NCBI GenBank assembly: GCA_030435675.1
Contig: CM059623.1
Location: forward strand, 7,094,012 to 7,158,011
Reading direction: 5' to 3'
DNA length: 64,000 nucleotides
Origin: Steinernema hermaphroditum
Lineage: Eukaryota; Nematoda; Chromadorea; Rhabditida; Steinernematidae
The notes under the pieces were generated by a model. That model ran no database searches and was not told where the DNA came from. It was given only the letters and a program-made list of their open reading frames with translations. A program made the position numbers and the translations under genes. Positions 11,925-22,500 of the stretch are shown here, one piece after another; the stretch's first letter is position 1, and each line of letters begins with the position of its first letter.

Positions 11925-13125
11925 TTTGCTCAGCGTCCATTGGGGGGCTGCGTCGTCCTGGATGAAGTAGAGCTCTCCGGTCAGGTGCGCGGAAGAAACG
12001 TGGGACGGGCAGCGGACAGTGCACTGTTCGGAGACCTGTGGATCATCGAGGAGGATGTCGGTCTTCCGTTCTTCGTCGGTCGAACAATGAATAGTGAAGT
12101 CGTATTTTCCGCACCTTACTTGTGCTGTGGTAGATGCGAAATCTGTCGAGCACTTGTAGATGAGTGTCGCTCCATGTGTGCACGAGTAGCATCTTGTGAG
12201 GCAGATGAACTCGGCCGTGCACGTACTGTAGTCGAGGCGGGACAGGACTTGGAGTCGGTGTACGGTGACCTGCAGCGTCACTGCTGAGCCTTGGAGCTTC
12301 TGGAAGATCTGTCTTTCTGATCTCTGTCCTTCTGATCTCTCGAAGCCAGTTTGGCTTCGATGATCTGTGGAAGCGCGGAATCCTTGATGGCGTGCTGGAG
12401 CATCCGGTTTCCATCTGGTTGACAAACGGCGAGTCCATCGTCTTGGTGGCAGTTGAGAAGACACGGATCGATGTGGCATTGCTGGGCTTCTGGATCGGAG
12501 CAATGGTAGGTCTTCGCATCGACGACTTGGAAGTCATTCAGGAGAGCTGATGATCTTGAATGAGGCGAACCATCGGGCAGAAGATGCTGATGTCTCCGAT
12601 TGAGTGATCGTGGCGACGGTGATGCTGTCCTTGGTGATCGATTCTCCCGGGGCGAGATGGAAGGAGAAGGTCTGCTCTTTCGAGTTCGTGGTGAGCTTGA
12701 TGTCAACGATGGCGGAGGGCTTCCTTGTGATCATCTTGGCAGAGGGCTTCCTTGTGAGCATCTTGTGATCGTGGCTCGGAGCCTGGGGATGGAACGGCGT
12801 ACGTTCGGAAGAAGAGGCAGGCGTCGGTGCACATGAAGCATCCACAGTTGAGGCAGCTGTAACTTTCTTCGCACTGTGTGACTCCGATAAGCTGGTTGTA
12901 CGGCTCGAATTCTGTGAGGTTTGCCGACGGCGGGAGCAGAGCGCAGTTTTGTCCGGTACAGCTTCTCATTCCAGGGCACCTCTTGCTGGATACTGTGTTG
13001 AAGGTCACGGCTCTTGTGTAGAAGACTTCTACTGGATGACATGTGAGGACGGGCTGGGCGGTGATCTTCAGTGATCCTTGAGGTCGGAACTTGTTGTGAG
13101 GACAGTTGTCTTCTCGCATGTGCAT
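11925..13125 (-). pseudogene. Remnant of a phlebovirus-like class II fusion glycoprotein (endogenous env-like sequence)
   Basis: On the minus strand three reading-frame blocks read in order resemble the Gc/G2 glycoprotein that nematode Pao-type retrotransposons are known to have captured from phlebovirus relatives. The first block (13125-12703) is cysteine-rich and includes a GCFMC..CLFFR motif like the fusion-domain cysteine cluster. A middle block (12845-12534) has beta-rich, charged sequence. A third (about 12540-11925) again carries many paired cysteines. The blocks overlap in different frames near 12703-12845 and 12280-12540, so at least two frameshifts have broken the gene. No retrotransposon polymerase, LTR or start region is attached. 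It is an old, non-functional copy. The call rests on motif resemblance only. Confidence 0.55.
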
Positions 13126-13372
13126 TCAGGTTCGACCTATCTACAGCAGGTCATAGTTTGGAAAGTTCGCACGTTCGGTTAAGCTGTGGATCACCACAGA
13201 AGGATGATTTATGCAAACTTTGCCGGTTTTTTTGTGGGGGTAGGTTAATCTGCGACCCACCTCTGGTCCCGCCACGAACGCCCAAACACTTTTCAAGGTG
13301 AATATCCAGTGGTAGTCAGAAAATGGTAGACACAGTGATAAAGCACGAAAAAACAGCTAATTCTCGGTCAAA

Positions 13373-13470
13373 TTCTACAATTGCGACGCAATTGCGTTTT
13401 GCGTTTGCTTAATTGCGTTTTGTGAAATCGAAAATTGCGTCGCAATTGCGAATTGCGTTTGCGTTTGGTT
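13373..13470. repeat. AATTGCG-rich imperfect tandem repeat
   Basis: Short AATTGCG and GCAATTGCG words repeat with variable spacing between the glycoprotein remnant and the helicase fragment. No function is inferred. 13126-13372 shows nothing else. Confidence 0.6.
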
Positions 13471-13488
13471 TTGTGAAATGGGCCCCAG

Positions 13489-13851
13489 GACTTCGAAATC
13501 CTCAGCGACGATCAGAAGAATATTGTAAGAACCATCGAGGAGGCAGTGCAATATCGGCACTTGCACAACCAACAGCGCCTCTTTGAACTCAACGGCTCCG
13601 GAGGCACCGGAAAGACCCTCACCATCAATACCTTGATTCGACGTCTCATCGGCCGGGGAAAGAAAGTCATCGTCTGCGCTTCCACCGGTATCGCAGCTAC
13701 TCTCTTGGTTTCCAGAAAAACCGTCCATTCCGCCTTCAAAGTCGCTCCAAATCGCCCTGTCCCACAGTATAGTGCCCACACCGAACAAGGAAAAAAGGTC
13801 ATGGAAGCCGACGTCATCATTTGGGACGTAATAACATTGGGTAATAACTTT
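13489..13851 (+). pseudogene. PIF1-type helicase fragment, probably from a Helitron
   Basis: An open frame of about 120 codons carries the Walker A motif GSGGTGKT in the context LFELNGSGGTGKTLTINTL, followed by VIVCASTGIAATLL and a Walker B-like EADVIIWD. This is the N-terminal nucleotide-binding part of the PIF1/RRM3 helicase family in the form found in Helitron RepHel proteins. Both ends are lost: there is no Rep domain upstream and the frame dies soon after the DEAD-like box. 13852-14394 is A/T-rich and holds no gene. Confidence 0.75.
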
Positions 13852-14394
13852 AAGTGTGTAAAAGTTTGGGCCGATATCGTGTCAGGAGCCCGAGTTAGGC
13901 ACGATTTTATGGTTTTTCAATAAAAATTCAATATAAATTCGTAGAAAAATTTTGTAATAGTAAGCTTGGTATCATTTTGAAGAGCAAAAAATTTTGAGAA
14001 AGTGCGATTAATTCGATTTTGCTTAAAAAAATTAGAAAAAAAAGATAAAAAATGTTTTTGACATCTCGACCAGTGAAGTTCCGGCCGTTTTCAACTGTTT
14101 CGGGAGATGTTTTTTCGACATAATTTTGGTATCATTCGATAGAGCTGTTCAATATCTACAGAACTTATCGGAAGGATTTTTTTGATTCGCGTTAAATGAA
14201 AAAATATGCATCAAAAGAGAAAATTTTGTTGCACAGGTGCTTTTCACTTTTTTCAACCTAACCTCACCGATGTTAAATTCGACCGATGTTAACCTAACGC
14301 GCAGCCCAGGCTAGTTGTGAAATTATATTGTGGGGTGTTTTGAATTTTTGTACGGTTTGCGGAGGGGGGGGGGTTTGCTCGAGCGTCGCAGTCG

Positions 14395-14730
14395 CAGCGT
14401 CGCAAGAGCTTCGGGCTGATGACATCGCCCTGCCTGACCCCTCGCAGGAAAAAACTCGAGCACATCTTCCGCGAACTCGACTGGTCAGACTATGGACTCA
14501 ACATAAATGGTGAGAGGCTGTCCAACCTCCGGTTTGCAGACGATATTGCACAGGTGGCCACGTCCGAGGAAGAGCTGCAGAAGATGGTCGACGAACTCAA
14601 CTAGGCGTCCCTCCGCAGCGGCCTCAAGATAAACGCAGAGAAGACGAAGGTCCTGGCGAACGAAGAAGCGACGATCCTTCTGAACGATCAAGCTCTGGAA
14701 CAAGTCGAAAACCTGCGTAGTTTCGTGACG
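14395..14730 (+). pseudogene. Non-LTR retrotransposon (LINE) reverse-transcriptase fragment with 5' inversion
   Basis: Forward frame from 14447: KKLEHIFRELDW, then NLRFADDIAQVA with the catalytic FADD box, then a TAG stop at 14602-14604, then GLKINAEKTKVLAN. The 42 bases just upstream (about 14405-14446) encode, only on the reverse strand, LRGVRQGDVISPKL, which is the motif that normally directly precedes this part of the polymerase. The fragment is therefore inverted at its 5' end and dead. It is followed immediately by the truncated repeat copy at 14731. Confidence 0.8.
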
Positions 14731-15332
14731 TGGTGACGGAACTATTGCGTCACATTGTTATGAAAAACAAATAGGGCGGGTGTTCCGAGCTCTTCGTCAC
14801 ACAATATGCTCCAGAGATGCGTGTTCTTTGCACTAGAATGTGCACAAAGAAGTCCGGCGTAGTTCCAAACAGATTATGGGCGAACAGAGCTTCAGCTGGC
14901 AGAGATTCTTGATGAACTGGGCGTTTCAGCTTGTAATTATTCTACAGAGATCTGAAAAGAACACAAATTAGTCATGACTGACGAGTTTTCCTAGCTTACC
15001 GTCGACTGCAGCTCATCAAACCAGCCTTTTCACTCTAAATCGACTTGCGCGGATCACTCTGTGCGCAGACCTGAGCAAAAGATCACTGTGCTCGCAGCCG
15101 ACAAGGAGCATCCTTGCCCACGATACGCTAGTACTGTAGGCGATGATGAAATTCGCCACCACTTCGAACCGAGACAATTGGTAAAAGTAATTTGAGACAC
15201 AGAGGTTCGGTTTGAGACACAGCATTCTGATCCCAGCACGCCAAAGGTGAAGTATGGCCGCCTGTGTCTCACGAATTTGAGACATGAGTCATGACTCTTA
15301 TGACTCATGTCTCAGAAGTATGGCCCGGCCTT
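14731..15332. mobile_element. Truncated second copy of the AAGGCCGGGCC-ended element
   Basis: The sequence matches 6157-6900 with small differences and ends in the same terminal repeat (CTCAGAAGTATGGCCCGGCCTT). The left half is missing. Confidence 0.8.
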
Positions 15333-15580
15333 AAGATCGAGGCGAGACTAGGGGCAAACGGCAGGCCTAGGTGAGTGTATTAACCGTGCAAAATACTAGG
15401 TGCCCTAACGTGCTCTATGTCCGTCAAAAGAGATGTGATATGTTTTCTCACCGATGCCACATTGATTTCTCATCGGTGATTCCCAAGTGACCCAATGTAC
15501 ACCTAATAAGCATCAGATAGTCGGATCGTGATTTGTCAGACGGCTACCTTAGGTTGTATGTACGAACATTTTCCAACTAA

Positions 15581-16723
15581 CAAGGGACCTGTCTGATATG
15601 TCCGCCGAGTTAGGAGCTCAAATTTGGCATAGTAATAGGACTTCACAAGACTAATACAGAGCCAAAGGCTTTTCGCCTGTCGTTGACTTTAACCTAGTTA
15701 AAAGCATGACTAAAAATTTGGAAAATTCACTCATTAAGGAAAATACAAGGATCAATTAAGGATAATTTTGCTCTTTTTGGCGTTTTTCGGGGTTAGAAAA
15801 GAAAAGGAAATCGAAATAAAAGAAAGAGAATCATAAAGATTCCAACCGGATTCGAACCCGCATTGAGAAAACAGTTGTCCTGCAACGTGACCACTGCACT
15901 ATTCGAGCACTAGCGAGCAGCTACATTCGATCTTGTATTATCCTTAATTAGTGAATTTTCCCAATTTTTAATGCTTTTAACTAGGTTAAAGTCAACGACA
16001 TTAAGGATAATACAACGACACCACTCACTCGTGTCACAGTGGCGAGCGGTCGGTCCCTCATTCGCTCTCCGAGTGTCTGATCGGTCTGATAGCAAACCCT
16101 GTGGCATGTTTGAGTCTTCCGGCCTCCAGAAGGAATTGGGACACCCGGAAGCCGTAGTCCCACCACCGCTGACAACAAGATGTTCAACGCCAAGAATCCG
16201 ACGCCCAACGCTGCGTGAGATGTCATCCCGAAGGTCGCCGACGCTCTGAGAACGCCACCACCACCGAAGACGCAACTCCCGGACCACGGACTCGTCTCTC
16301 CGAAGCCCCACAGTGCTCTAAATGCCCGCGAAGAAGATGTTCCGTCAAATTTCCGGAGGTTCGCTGATTTCCAGATGTCCCGTGAAGCGCGCCGTCTACG
16401 ACCGGATCGACATCGACGCCAAGCCAGGGATGAAGTCGTCTGTCTGCCAGACATCCTCTGTTTGTCTATTTTCGGTGTCGTGCAAGGCGTAAGCCCTTGA
16501 TTCACGAAATAAAGTCAAAAAAAAGTCAAAAAGTCAAAGTTAGGGGACTGACCCGGTGTCCATGCCTAGTCTAGGATTATGCTCGATGTCAGTACCCCTA
16601 GCCCGTCATTCATCCTTCATCCGTCAGGCGAAAAGCCTTTGGCTCTGTATTAGTCTTGTGAAGTCCTATTACTATGCCAAATTTGAGCTGCTAACTCGGC
16701 GGACATATCAGACAGGTCCCTTG
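15581..16723. mobile_element. CAAGGG-family foldback element (family D) with TAA target duplication
   Basis: The element begins CAAGGGACCTGTCTGATATG and ends with its complement. It is flanked by TAA at 15578-15580 and 16724-16726. The intact family A copy near 21765-21785 shows the uninterrupted site with a single TAA, so the insertion is proven by an empty-site comparison. Internal arms around 15660-15720 and 15940-16010 are inverted. A tRNA-like segment on the minus strand at 15905-15833 carries TAGTGCAGTGG and GGTTCGAATCC. Confidence 0.85.
16018..16530 (+). mobile_element. Long tRNA-headed SINE, copy 1
   Basis: The 5' end resembles a class II (Leu/Ser) tRNA: GTCACAGTGGCGAGCGGTC is an A-box context and GTGGCATGTTTGAGTC a degenerate B-box about 70 bp later. 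The body of roughly 400 bp matches the reverse-strand copy at 42340-42868 inside the DIRS-type element, and the 3' end runs into AAAGTCAAAAAAAAGTC repeats, a SINE-like tail. A frame on each strand stays partly open in both copies, but neither looks like a host gene. Confidence 0.65.
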
Positions 16724-16992
16724 TAAGACAAAATTGTGAGGTTAGGTATACACTGGGTCATTTGGGAATCATCGGTGAGAAACGATGCTAGGATGGTGAA
16801 AAAGTCTCTTTTGACGGACATAGAGCACATTAGGACACCTAGTATTTTGCACGGTTAATACACTCACCTAGGCCTGCCGTTTGCCCCGGTCCGTCCTGGT
16901 TTGTTGAACAGTGAAACTCGTACCTTCGTGATTTGGTACACCACAGGGTAGTCGTGCTTGGATCATCCCCGCGAATTGGTACAGCGAATGCC

Positions 16993-17683
16993 GGTGTCAG
17001 GACACTCCATCCCGGTACACTTCATCCCCGGGCACTTCATCCCCGGGCAGTTCATCCCACAGGCAGTTCATCCCACGGGCAGTTCATCCCACGGGTAGAT
17101 TATCCCACGGGCAGTTCATCCCACAGGCAAATCATCCCACGGGCAGATCTAGCGACTACTCAACAATGACCAATGCATTCTTTCGTTCGACGTTATTAGC
17201 CGGGGTCTGCCTAAGCCAAGTCTGGATGTTAGGCCAACGTTTTGTATTGGGTTTAACATCTACGCAGCTACTTCCGTCGCTAGCGCAGCTACTTCCGTCG
17301 CTTCACACTTGTGTTGCTGCTGGGTGCGGCCCAACGTTTTGTATTGGGTTTAACATCCAGGCTTCGCCTGGGCAAACCCCGGCTTGGCTTAGGACTATGC
17401 CTAGATTTCAAAGTTGCGGGCGAGCGAAGCGAGCCCCGTATTCATTTTTGTGCTTGGCCTAACATCCAGACTTGGCTTAGGCAAACCCCGGCTAATAACG
17501 TCGAACGAAAGAATGCAGTGGTCATTGTTGAATAGTCGCTAGATCTGCCCGTGGGATGATTTGCCCGTGGGATGATTTGCCTGTGGGATGAACTGCCCGT
17601 GGGATAATCTACCCGTGGGATGAACTGCCTGTGGGATGAACTGCCCGGGGATGAAGTGTACCGGGATGAAGTATCATAGACCC
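16993..17683. mobile_element. Mutator-like element with inverted arrays of a TTCATCCCACGGGCAG repeat
   Basis: A 691-bp insertion is flanked by perfect 9-bp repeats GCGAATGCC (16984-16992, 17684-17692). The family C copy at about 47065-47085 carries the site once. Both ends consist of 7-9 tandem variants of a 16-bp unit TTCATCCCACGGGCAG in inverted orientation (about 17000-17150 and 17540-17670), inside imperfect terminal repeats. The middle contains inverted GGGGTTTGCCTAAGCC blocks. It is not a CRISPR array, since there are no unique spacers. Confidence 0.85.
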
Positions 17684-18114
17684 GCGAATGCCATACGTTC
17701 GCTTTGAATTGGTACAGAGTGCGCGGTGCTGATCATTTTGCAGACAACACGAGCACCGTTACCGATCATAATCGGTCCGAATCTGAAGATACGAGTTACT
17801 GAAGAAACTTTCGACTTTTTCGAGCCGTATTTTGACAGTTTCTCGAACTTTTCTCGACACACATTAAATAAAAATCCAACAGGTGAACCTATGGCAAATT
17901 CTCTGCTGAGCATTTTGCGTGGGCGACTTCATTGCGAATTGAGAAAGTTCATCCATTTCTATGGTGTGGCTTTCATGGACTTTCATGAAAATATCAGAAA
18001 TTTGTTAAATTTCCATTAAAATTTGATCGGTTTTGGCTTTCAATAGTGGAATGCGTCTCGCTGAACATCATGCGGGCAACAAGAACACTAGTGCCTATCA
18101 TAATAGCTGCAAAC

Positions 18115-18216
18115 AGTGCTGGCGGATCGGATTGAAACTCGCAAATCCGAATCCGAAATCCGACACTTCGGATAATCCGAATCCGACTTTTCGGAAATCC
18201 GAAATCCGCCAGCACT
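18115..18216. mobile_element. Small hairpin element with 9-bp target duplication
   Basis: AGTGCTGGCGGAT at the left and ATCCGCCAGCACT at the right are inverted. AGCTGCAAA occurs on both sides (18105-18113, 18217-18225). The interior is CCGAATCCGAAATCC-type repeat. The related copy near 46670 retains only the left part. Confidence 0.65.
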
Positions 18217-18889
18217 AGCTGCAAATCGCACTAAACGAGTTAAGGAAGATCTGGCTAAATTGGTGTCCGAACGTGCGACATTTACTGTACCAATTCGTGG
18301 TCCTGGCACGACTGCCCTGCGCTGGTGTACCAAATCAGTATGAACGTACGATTAGTACCAATGTACCAATTCGTGGTCCTGGCACGATCACGCTGTACCA
18401 AATCGTTCAACAAACCAGGCAATACCGTTTGCCCCAAGTCTCGCCTCGATCTTAACGTTACATGATTGACCGTTCCCTTGTCAGTTGCAAGCGACCGCGT
18501 TTGACTCGGCTAACCTGTAGATCTGATTTCTATGAAATGGTTGTAGGGTCTCAGAGGGAAGCGCTTAGAGGGCAGTTCTGCTCAACGAGTCGGTCTTGAA
18601 GCGAGAGACCTGAGGGACGAGGGACGATGACGGCGATCGTCAAGGGTGCTCAGCCACGTATTGTTGATGGCTGTTTGGCGAGCTCAGTTGGGGGAATTCG
18701 CCGCACAACCCGTGACGTCACCCACCTGTGCAGGTATGCAGCCGGAAGTCCGTAGAGGACTTGCCACTCTCTGTTCCATCGTAATCATTCGACCGAGACA
18801 AGGTTCTTCTTCGTTTTATCATCATTTCCTGTCGAACTGCACCGGCGTGCGCCCGATTCTGTCGTTTTCCTATGCTTCTGATTTCCAGA

Positions 18890-19332
18890 ATGGCCACCGC
18901 CGATTGTGCTTCTACTCCGGTCCAGAGCCCGTCACAGCATTCCGTGTAAGTTGACTTCTTGTTGTTGCCAGTCCGACACATCGTAAAGAATTCAGATGCA
19001 TCCGACTTGACTTCGAAAGCGAAGAGAAGGCCGCTATGATCTGCAGGACTCTAGCTGTGGATAAAGAGCCAAAACGGAGCTGCGCCGTGCGGAACATGCG
19101 CACCGAAGGGAGCTTCCTGATTGTGTAGGTGCTTCTCCCCTTCATCTACAGTATCCTCCATTTCAGTGACATTACTTGTGCTGATGCGAAGTTCCTCCAG
19201 AAATCGATACAGAACATGTTCGATATGGCCGACCTGGCGAAGCAGACATTCGATAAAGTTGGGTCGTACGAGTACAAGAGCGCCGAGAACGTCGCCAGCG
19301 CGCCTCAGAAGAAGAAGGGCAGGTCGTCGTAA
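18890..19332 (+). CDS. pcc1: KEOPS/EKC complex subunit Pcc1 (LAGE3-like)
   Basis: Exons 18890-18945, 18972-19124 and 19167-19332 give 124 residues. After a short leader come FRCIRLDFESEEKAAMICRT, the motif LAVDKEPKRS, a short connecting strand, SFLIVDITCADAKFLQKSIQ and NMFDMADLAKQTFD, which follow the beta-beta-alpha-beta-beta-alpha order of the Pcc1/CTAG family. Pcc1 is the dimerising subunit of KEOPS, which makes the N6-threonylcarbamoyl modification at A37 of ANN-decoding tRNAs. A TTTCCAG acceptor sits 1 bp before the start codon, as in trans-spliced genes. The C-terminus is a basic KKKGRSS tail. It lies 168 bp upstream of the golgin gene, so a shared operon is likely. Confidence 0.85.
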
Positions 19333-19500
19333 TGGCGATGCCTCGTTGTTTTAGTCACTCCGTTTGTTTTGTTGCTCCGATCTCTATAAAGTCTCGTTGC
19401 CACGTACTGTATCTTACTTCGATGGACGGTCGTAGTCATCGGTCGGACAGATCTATCTCTCAGGGCGTCTCAGGGCGTTCTCGTCACGTGCGCCTTTCAG

Positions 19501-22500
19501 ATGTTCAAAGGATTGAAGTCTAAACTGGGCGATGAAGCTAAGCGTCTCCAAGCCAACCTCACGCAGTATGGGGAGAATCTGGCGAATCAAGTGCGATCGA
19601 CAGCGGTTCGTCTCATTTTCGTTTCTCTCTCTCTGTCGTGGCTGTGCCTTTCGTGCATGCTGGTTCGGCCTTGTCGTAATAGTGGCGCCTTCAGAGTTAG
19701 ATTCCATGCATGTTTGTGTATTCCTTTCTTCGGGTTCTGAAACAGATGGACACGAATGAGCCAGAATCTACAACGTCTTCGCTTAGCTTTCTGCAGTGTA
19801 GTGTTGCTGAGGTGCTTCACTTGGCCTCTATCCCTGTTTCTACTATTCAGTCTTATGGATCGCTTTTAGAGTGACACGGGGAGCGATATAAGCGCTCACA
19901 CGAGGCGTTTTTTCCAGCCTGTGGTTCCTGAATCGAACACTGCTGAAGGAGATGCGAAGCCGGAGCTGAGCAACGAACTCATCATTAGTCTTGATGACGA
20001 GAACGACGTGGTATCAGCTCCTTCGATCGACGCACTAGCAGCAGTTCTACTTTAGGCCGATAACACGATGTCCTCTGCTGTTATGGAAAGCGCCACAGAA
20101 GGCGATTTACTTGGACTGAACGAATCCACACCAAGAAGACAAAGACACCTTTCCTCCGATTCAGCTGAAAGTACCGAAAGGTGAACTCGCTTGTTCCCAC
20201 ACCGTTTGACTCGATGGTTTTAGTTCACTCAACACGTTTTTTGGGAATCCTGTCGTGCCAACGTCGTTTGAGCCTATGGACACCATCGCATCGGATGTTG
20301 AGAGCACGTGGAACGATTCGGACAGTGTCAGCGCGAATTCTTCCTCCTTGGCAGGCGCCTCCAAAGAACAGGTTCGATTTATCTTCCGATTGTTCTGTGC
20401 GCTCTTCTGCTTCTCAGTTTACGCCTTTCATGGACAGCTTGCTTCTACACCTTTCCCACTTTTGTTCATTTCTCGCACCCACTGAATTTCTCTTCAGATC
20501 TCCTCGGTACTCAGCAAACTTCATGGTCGTGCTGCTAATTACAAAGACAGGTACAGGGAGCTTGTGAAGATGTACAACGAAATAGTAAAGGAGAACAAAA
20601 AGTGCCGGGTAAGCCCGTTCGTGTTTCCTGCTTTCTACCATCTGTCCTGTATAACCATATTTAATCTTCTCTGTTATGCTTTTTGCATGGCTGTGCCGCA
20701 CTGTTTTGTAACTTTCTCATTTGCTGTTGTAGACTGTACTAACAACATCACAAGATAAGGCTCTCGCGAAAATAGAAAGACTGCGTGCAGAGAAGAAGCA
20801 ACTGGCTGAGCAGTTGAAAGCTGAAGCTGCTGAAAAGGGGAAACTAGCCTCGACGCCATCGGAGGACGCGACGAAAGTCCATCGGCTACAAGAACTGCTC
20901 GAGAAGTGCAAGGAGAGTATAAGCAGTAACAAGGAAAAGATCGCCCAGCTATCTGCTGAAAAGGAACGTCTTCAGGCCAAACTTAGTGGTGCAAATGACG
21001 ATGTACGCATGACTACTGACGTCTCCGGACAGTTTTTCATGAACACCTTCAGAACGATATGACACAGCTTGCAGTCGAGCGCGTTACCGCCGAATGGAAG
21101 GGCCGAGTTGACCGCCTGGAAGAGGAGTGGACGAAAAGGCTGAACGACGTGGAGGAAAAGGCGACTATCACGATAGCCACCTCCAAGGCGGAGATGCACG
21201 CCGCACTACAACACAAAGACAGCGACATCGAAACGTGGATGAACAAGTGCCACCAGCTTGAGAAAGCAGGTTTGTTCTTAAAGATACTGTAGCCAGGCAT
21301 TGCCGTCTAAAGGGTCCGTTATAGTCTGCGGGACACAAAATCCCCTTTTTTGTGCCGCTTAGCTTGTCTACGTGTGACTATTTACGCAAAACCAAATAAA
21401 ACTTCACTGTCATGATGCTTTCGGATCCGGCTATCAAACCATCAAAAGAAATAAATTTTGGGACATGCCATGCAGGTTGACTTAACTGTCGCTTAGCTTC
21501 AGCTTTACTGTTGCGTAGCTACGCGATATAGCTGCACCACAGTCAAGTTGAAAGTAACAAGGGAACGGTCAATCATGTAACGCTGAGATCGAGGCGAGAC
21601 TAGGGGCAAACGGCAGGCCTAGCTGAGTGTATTAACCGTGCAAAATACTAGGTGCCCTAACGTGCTCTATGTCCGTCAAAAGAGACTTTCTCACCATCCT
21701 AGCATCGTTTCTCACCGATGATTCCCAAGTGACCCAGTGTATACCTAACCTCACAATTTTGTCTTAGTTGGAAAATGTTCGTACATACAACCTAAGGTAG
21801 CCGTCTGACAAACCACGATCCGACTATCTGATGCTTATTAGGTGTACATTGGGTCACTTGGGAATCACCGATGAGAAATCAATGTGGCATCGGTGAGAAA
21901 ACATATCACATCTCTTTTGACGGACATAGAGCACGTTAGGGCACCTAGTATTTTGCACGGTTAATACACTCACCTAGGCCTGCCGTTTGCCCCTAGTCTC
22001 GCCTCGATCTCAGCGTTACATGATTGACCGTTCCCTTGTAAGCGACAGTTAAGTTAACCCACGTAAAGTTAACCTGAAATTTTTTCTTTTGATGGTTTGA
22101 TAGCTGTATCCGAAAGCATTATGACGGTGAAGTTTTATTTGGTTTTGCGTAAATAGTCGCACGTAGGCAAGCTAAGCGACACAAAAAGGGGGTATTGTGT
22201 CGCGCAGACTATAACGGGCCCTTAAAGGGACACGGTCATGGCGCCATGACCGTGTCCCTTTAAGGCAACGATTGCTGTGTTTCGCCACGATATGTCTATC
22301 TGTTCAAATAATAGACGTCTATCTATCTTCAGACGTGGATTTCAACGTTCGCTGGCAAACTAAAGTGAATTCACTCGAGAGACAGCTGAGCGCGTTGGAA
22401 GCCGAGAAGGCGGATATGGTAGAAAAGCTGTCGCAGGCGAAACTGGAGGGCGTAAGGGTATTCTATTTTCCCATTGTTGCTTCATCGTGTTCTGTTCTTG

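Larger units (their letters stand above)
16894..18417. mobile_element. CCTGGTTTGTTGAAC-ended MITE (family C), copy 1, carrying further insertions
   Basis: Ends CCTGGTTTGTTGAAC and complement GTTCAACAAACCAGG bracket GGTACA/TGTACC-rich subterminal repeats. The CCGTTTGCCCC word of family A occurs on both sides, which suggests an approximately 11-bp target duplication. The shorter copy at 46530-47165 is in the opposite orientation and serves as the reference for its internal insertions. Confidence 0.7.
15333..18472. mobile_element. Palindromic CAAGGG-family MITE (family A) broken up by nested insertions
   Basis: The left arm from 15333 (GATCGAGGCGAGACTAGGGG) and the right arm ending at 18472 (GACCGTTCCCTTG) match the intact copy at 21558-22038. 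The left terminus is lost at the junction with the neighbouring element. Insertions inside it, resolved by comparison with the intact copy, are at 15581-16723 and about 16894-18417. A second piece of family A arm lies at 16724-16885. Confidence 0.75.

Noticed and set aside
16993..17683. CRISPR-like array
   Set aside because: The repeats are contiguous variants of one 16-bp unit with no unique spacers, in two inverted blocks of a transposon in a eukaryotic genome.
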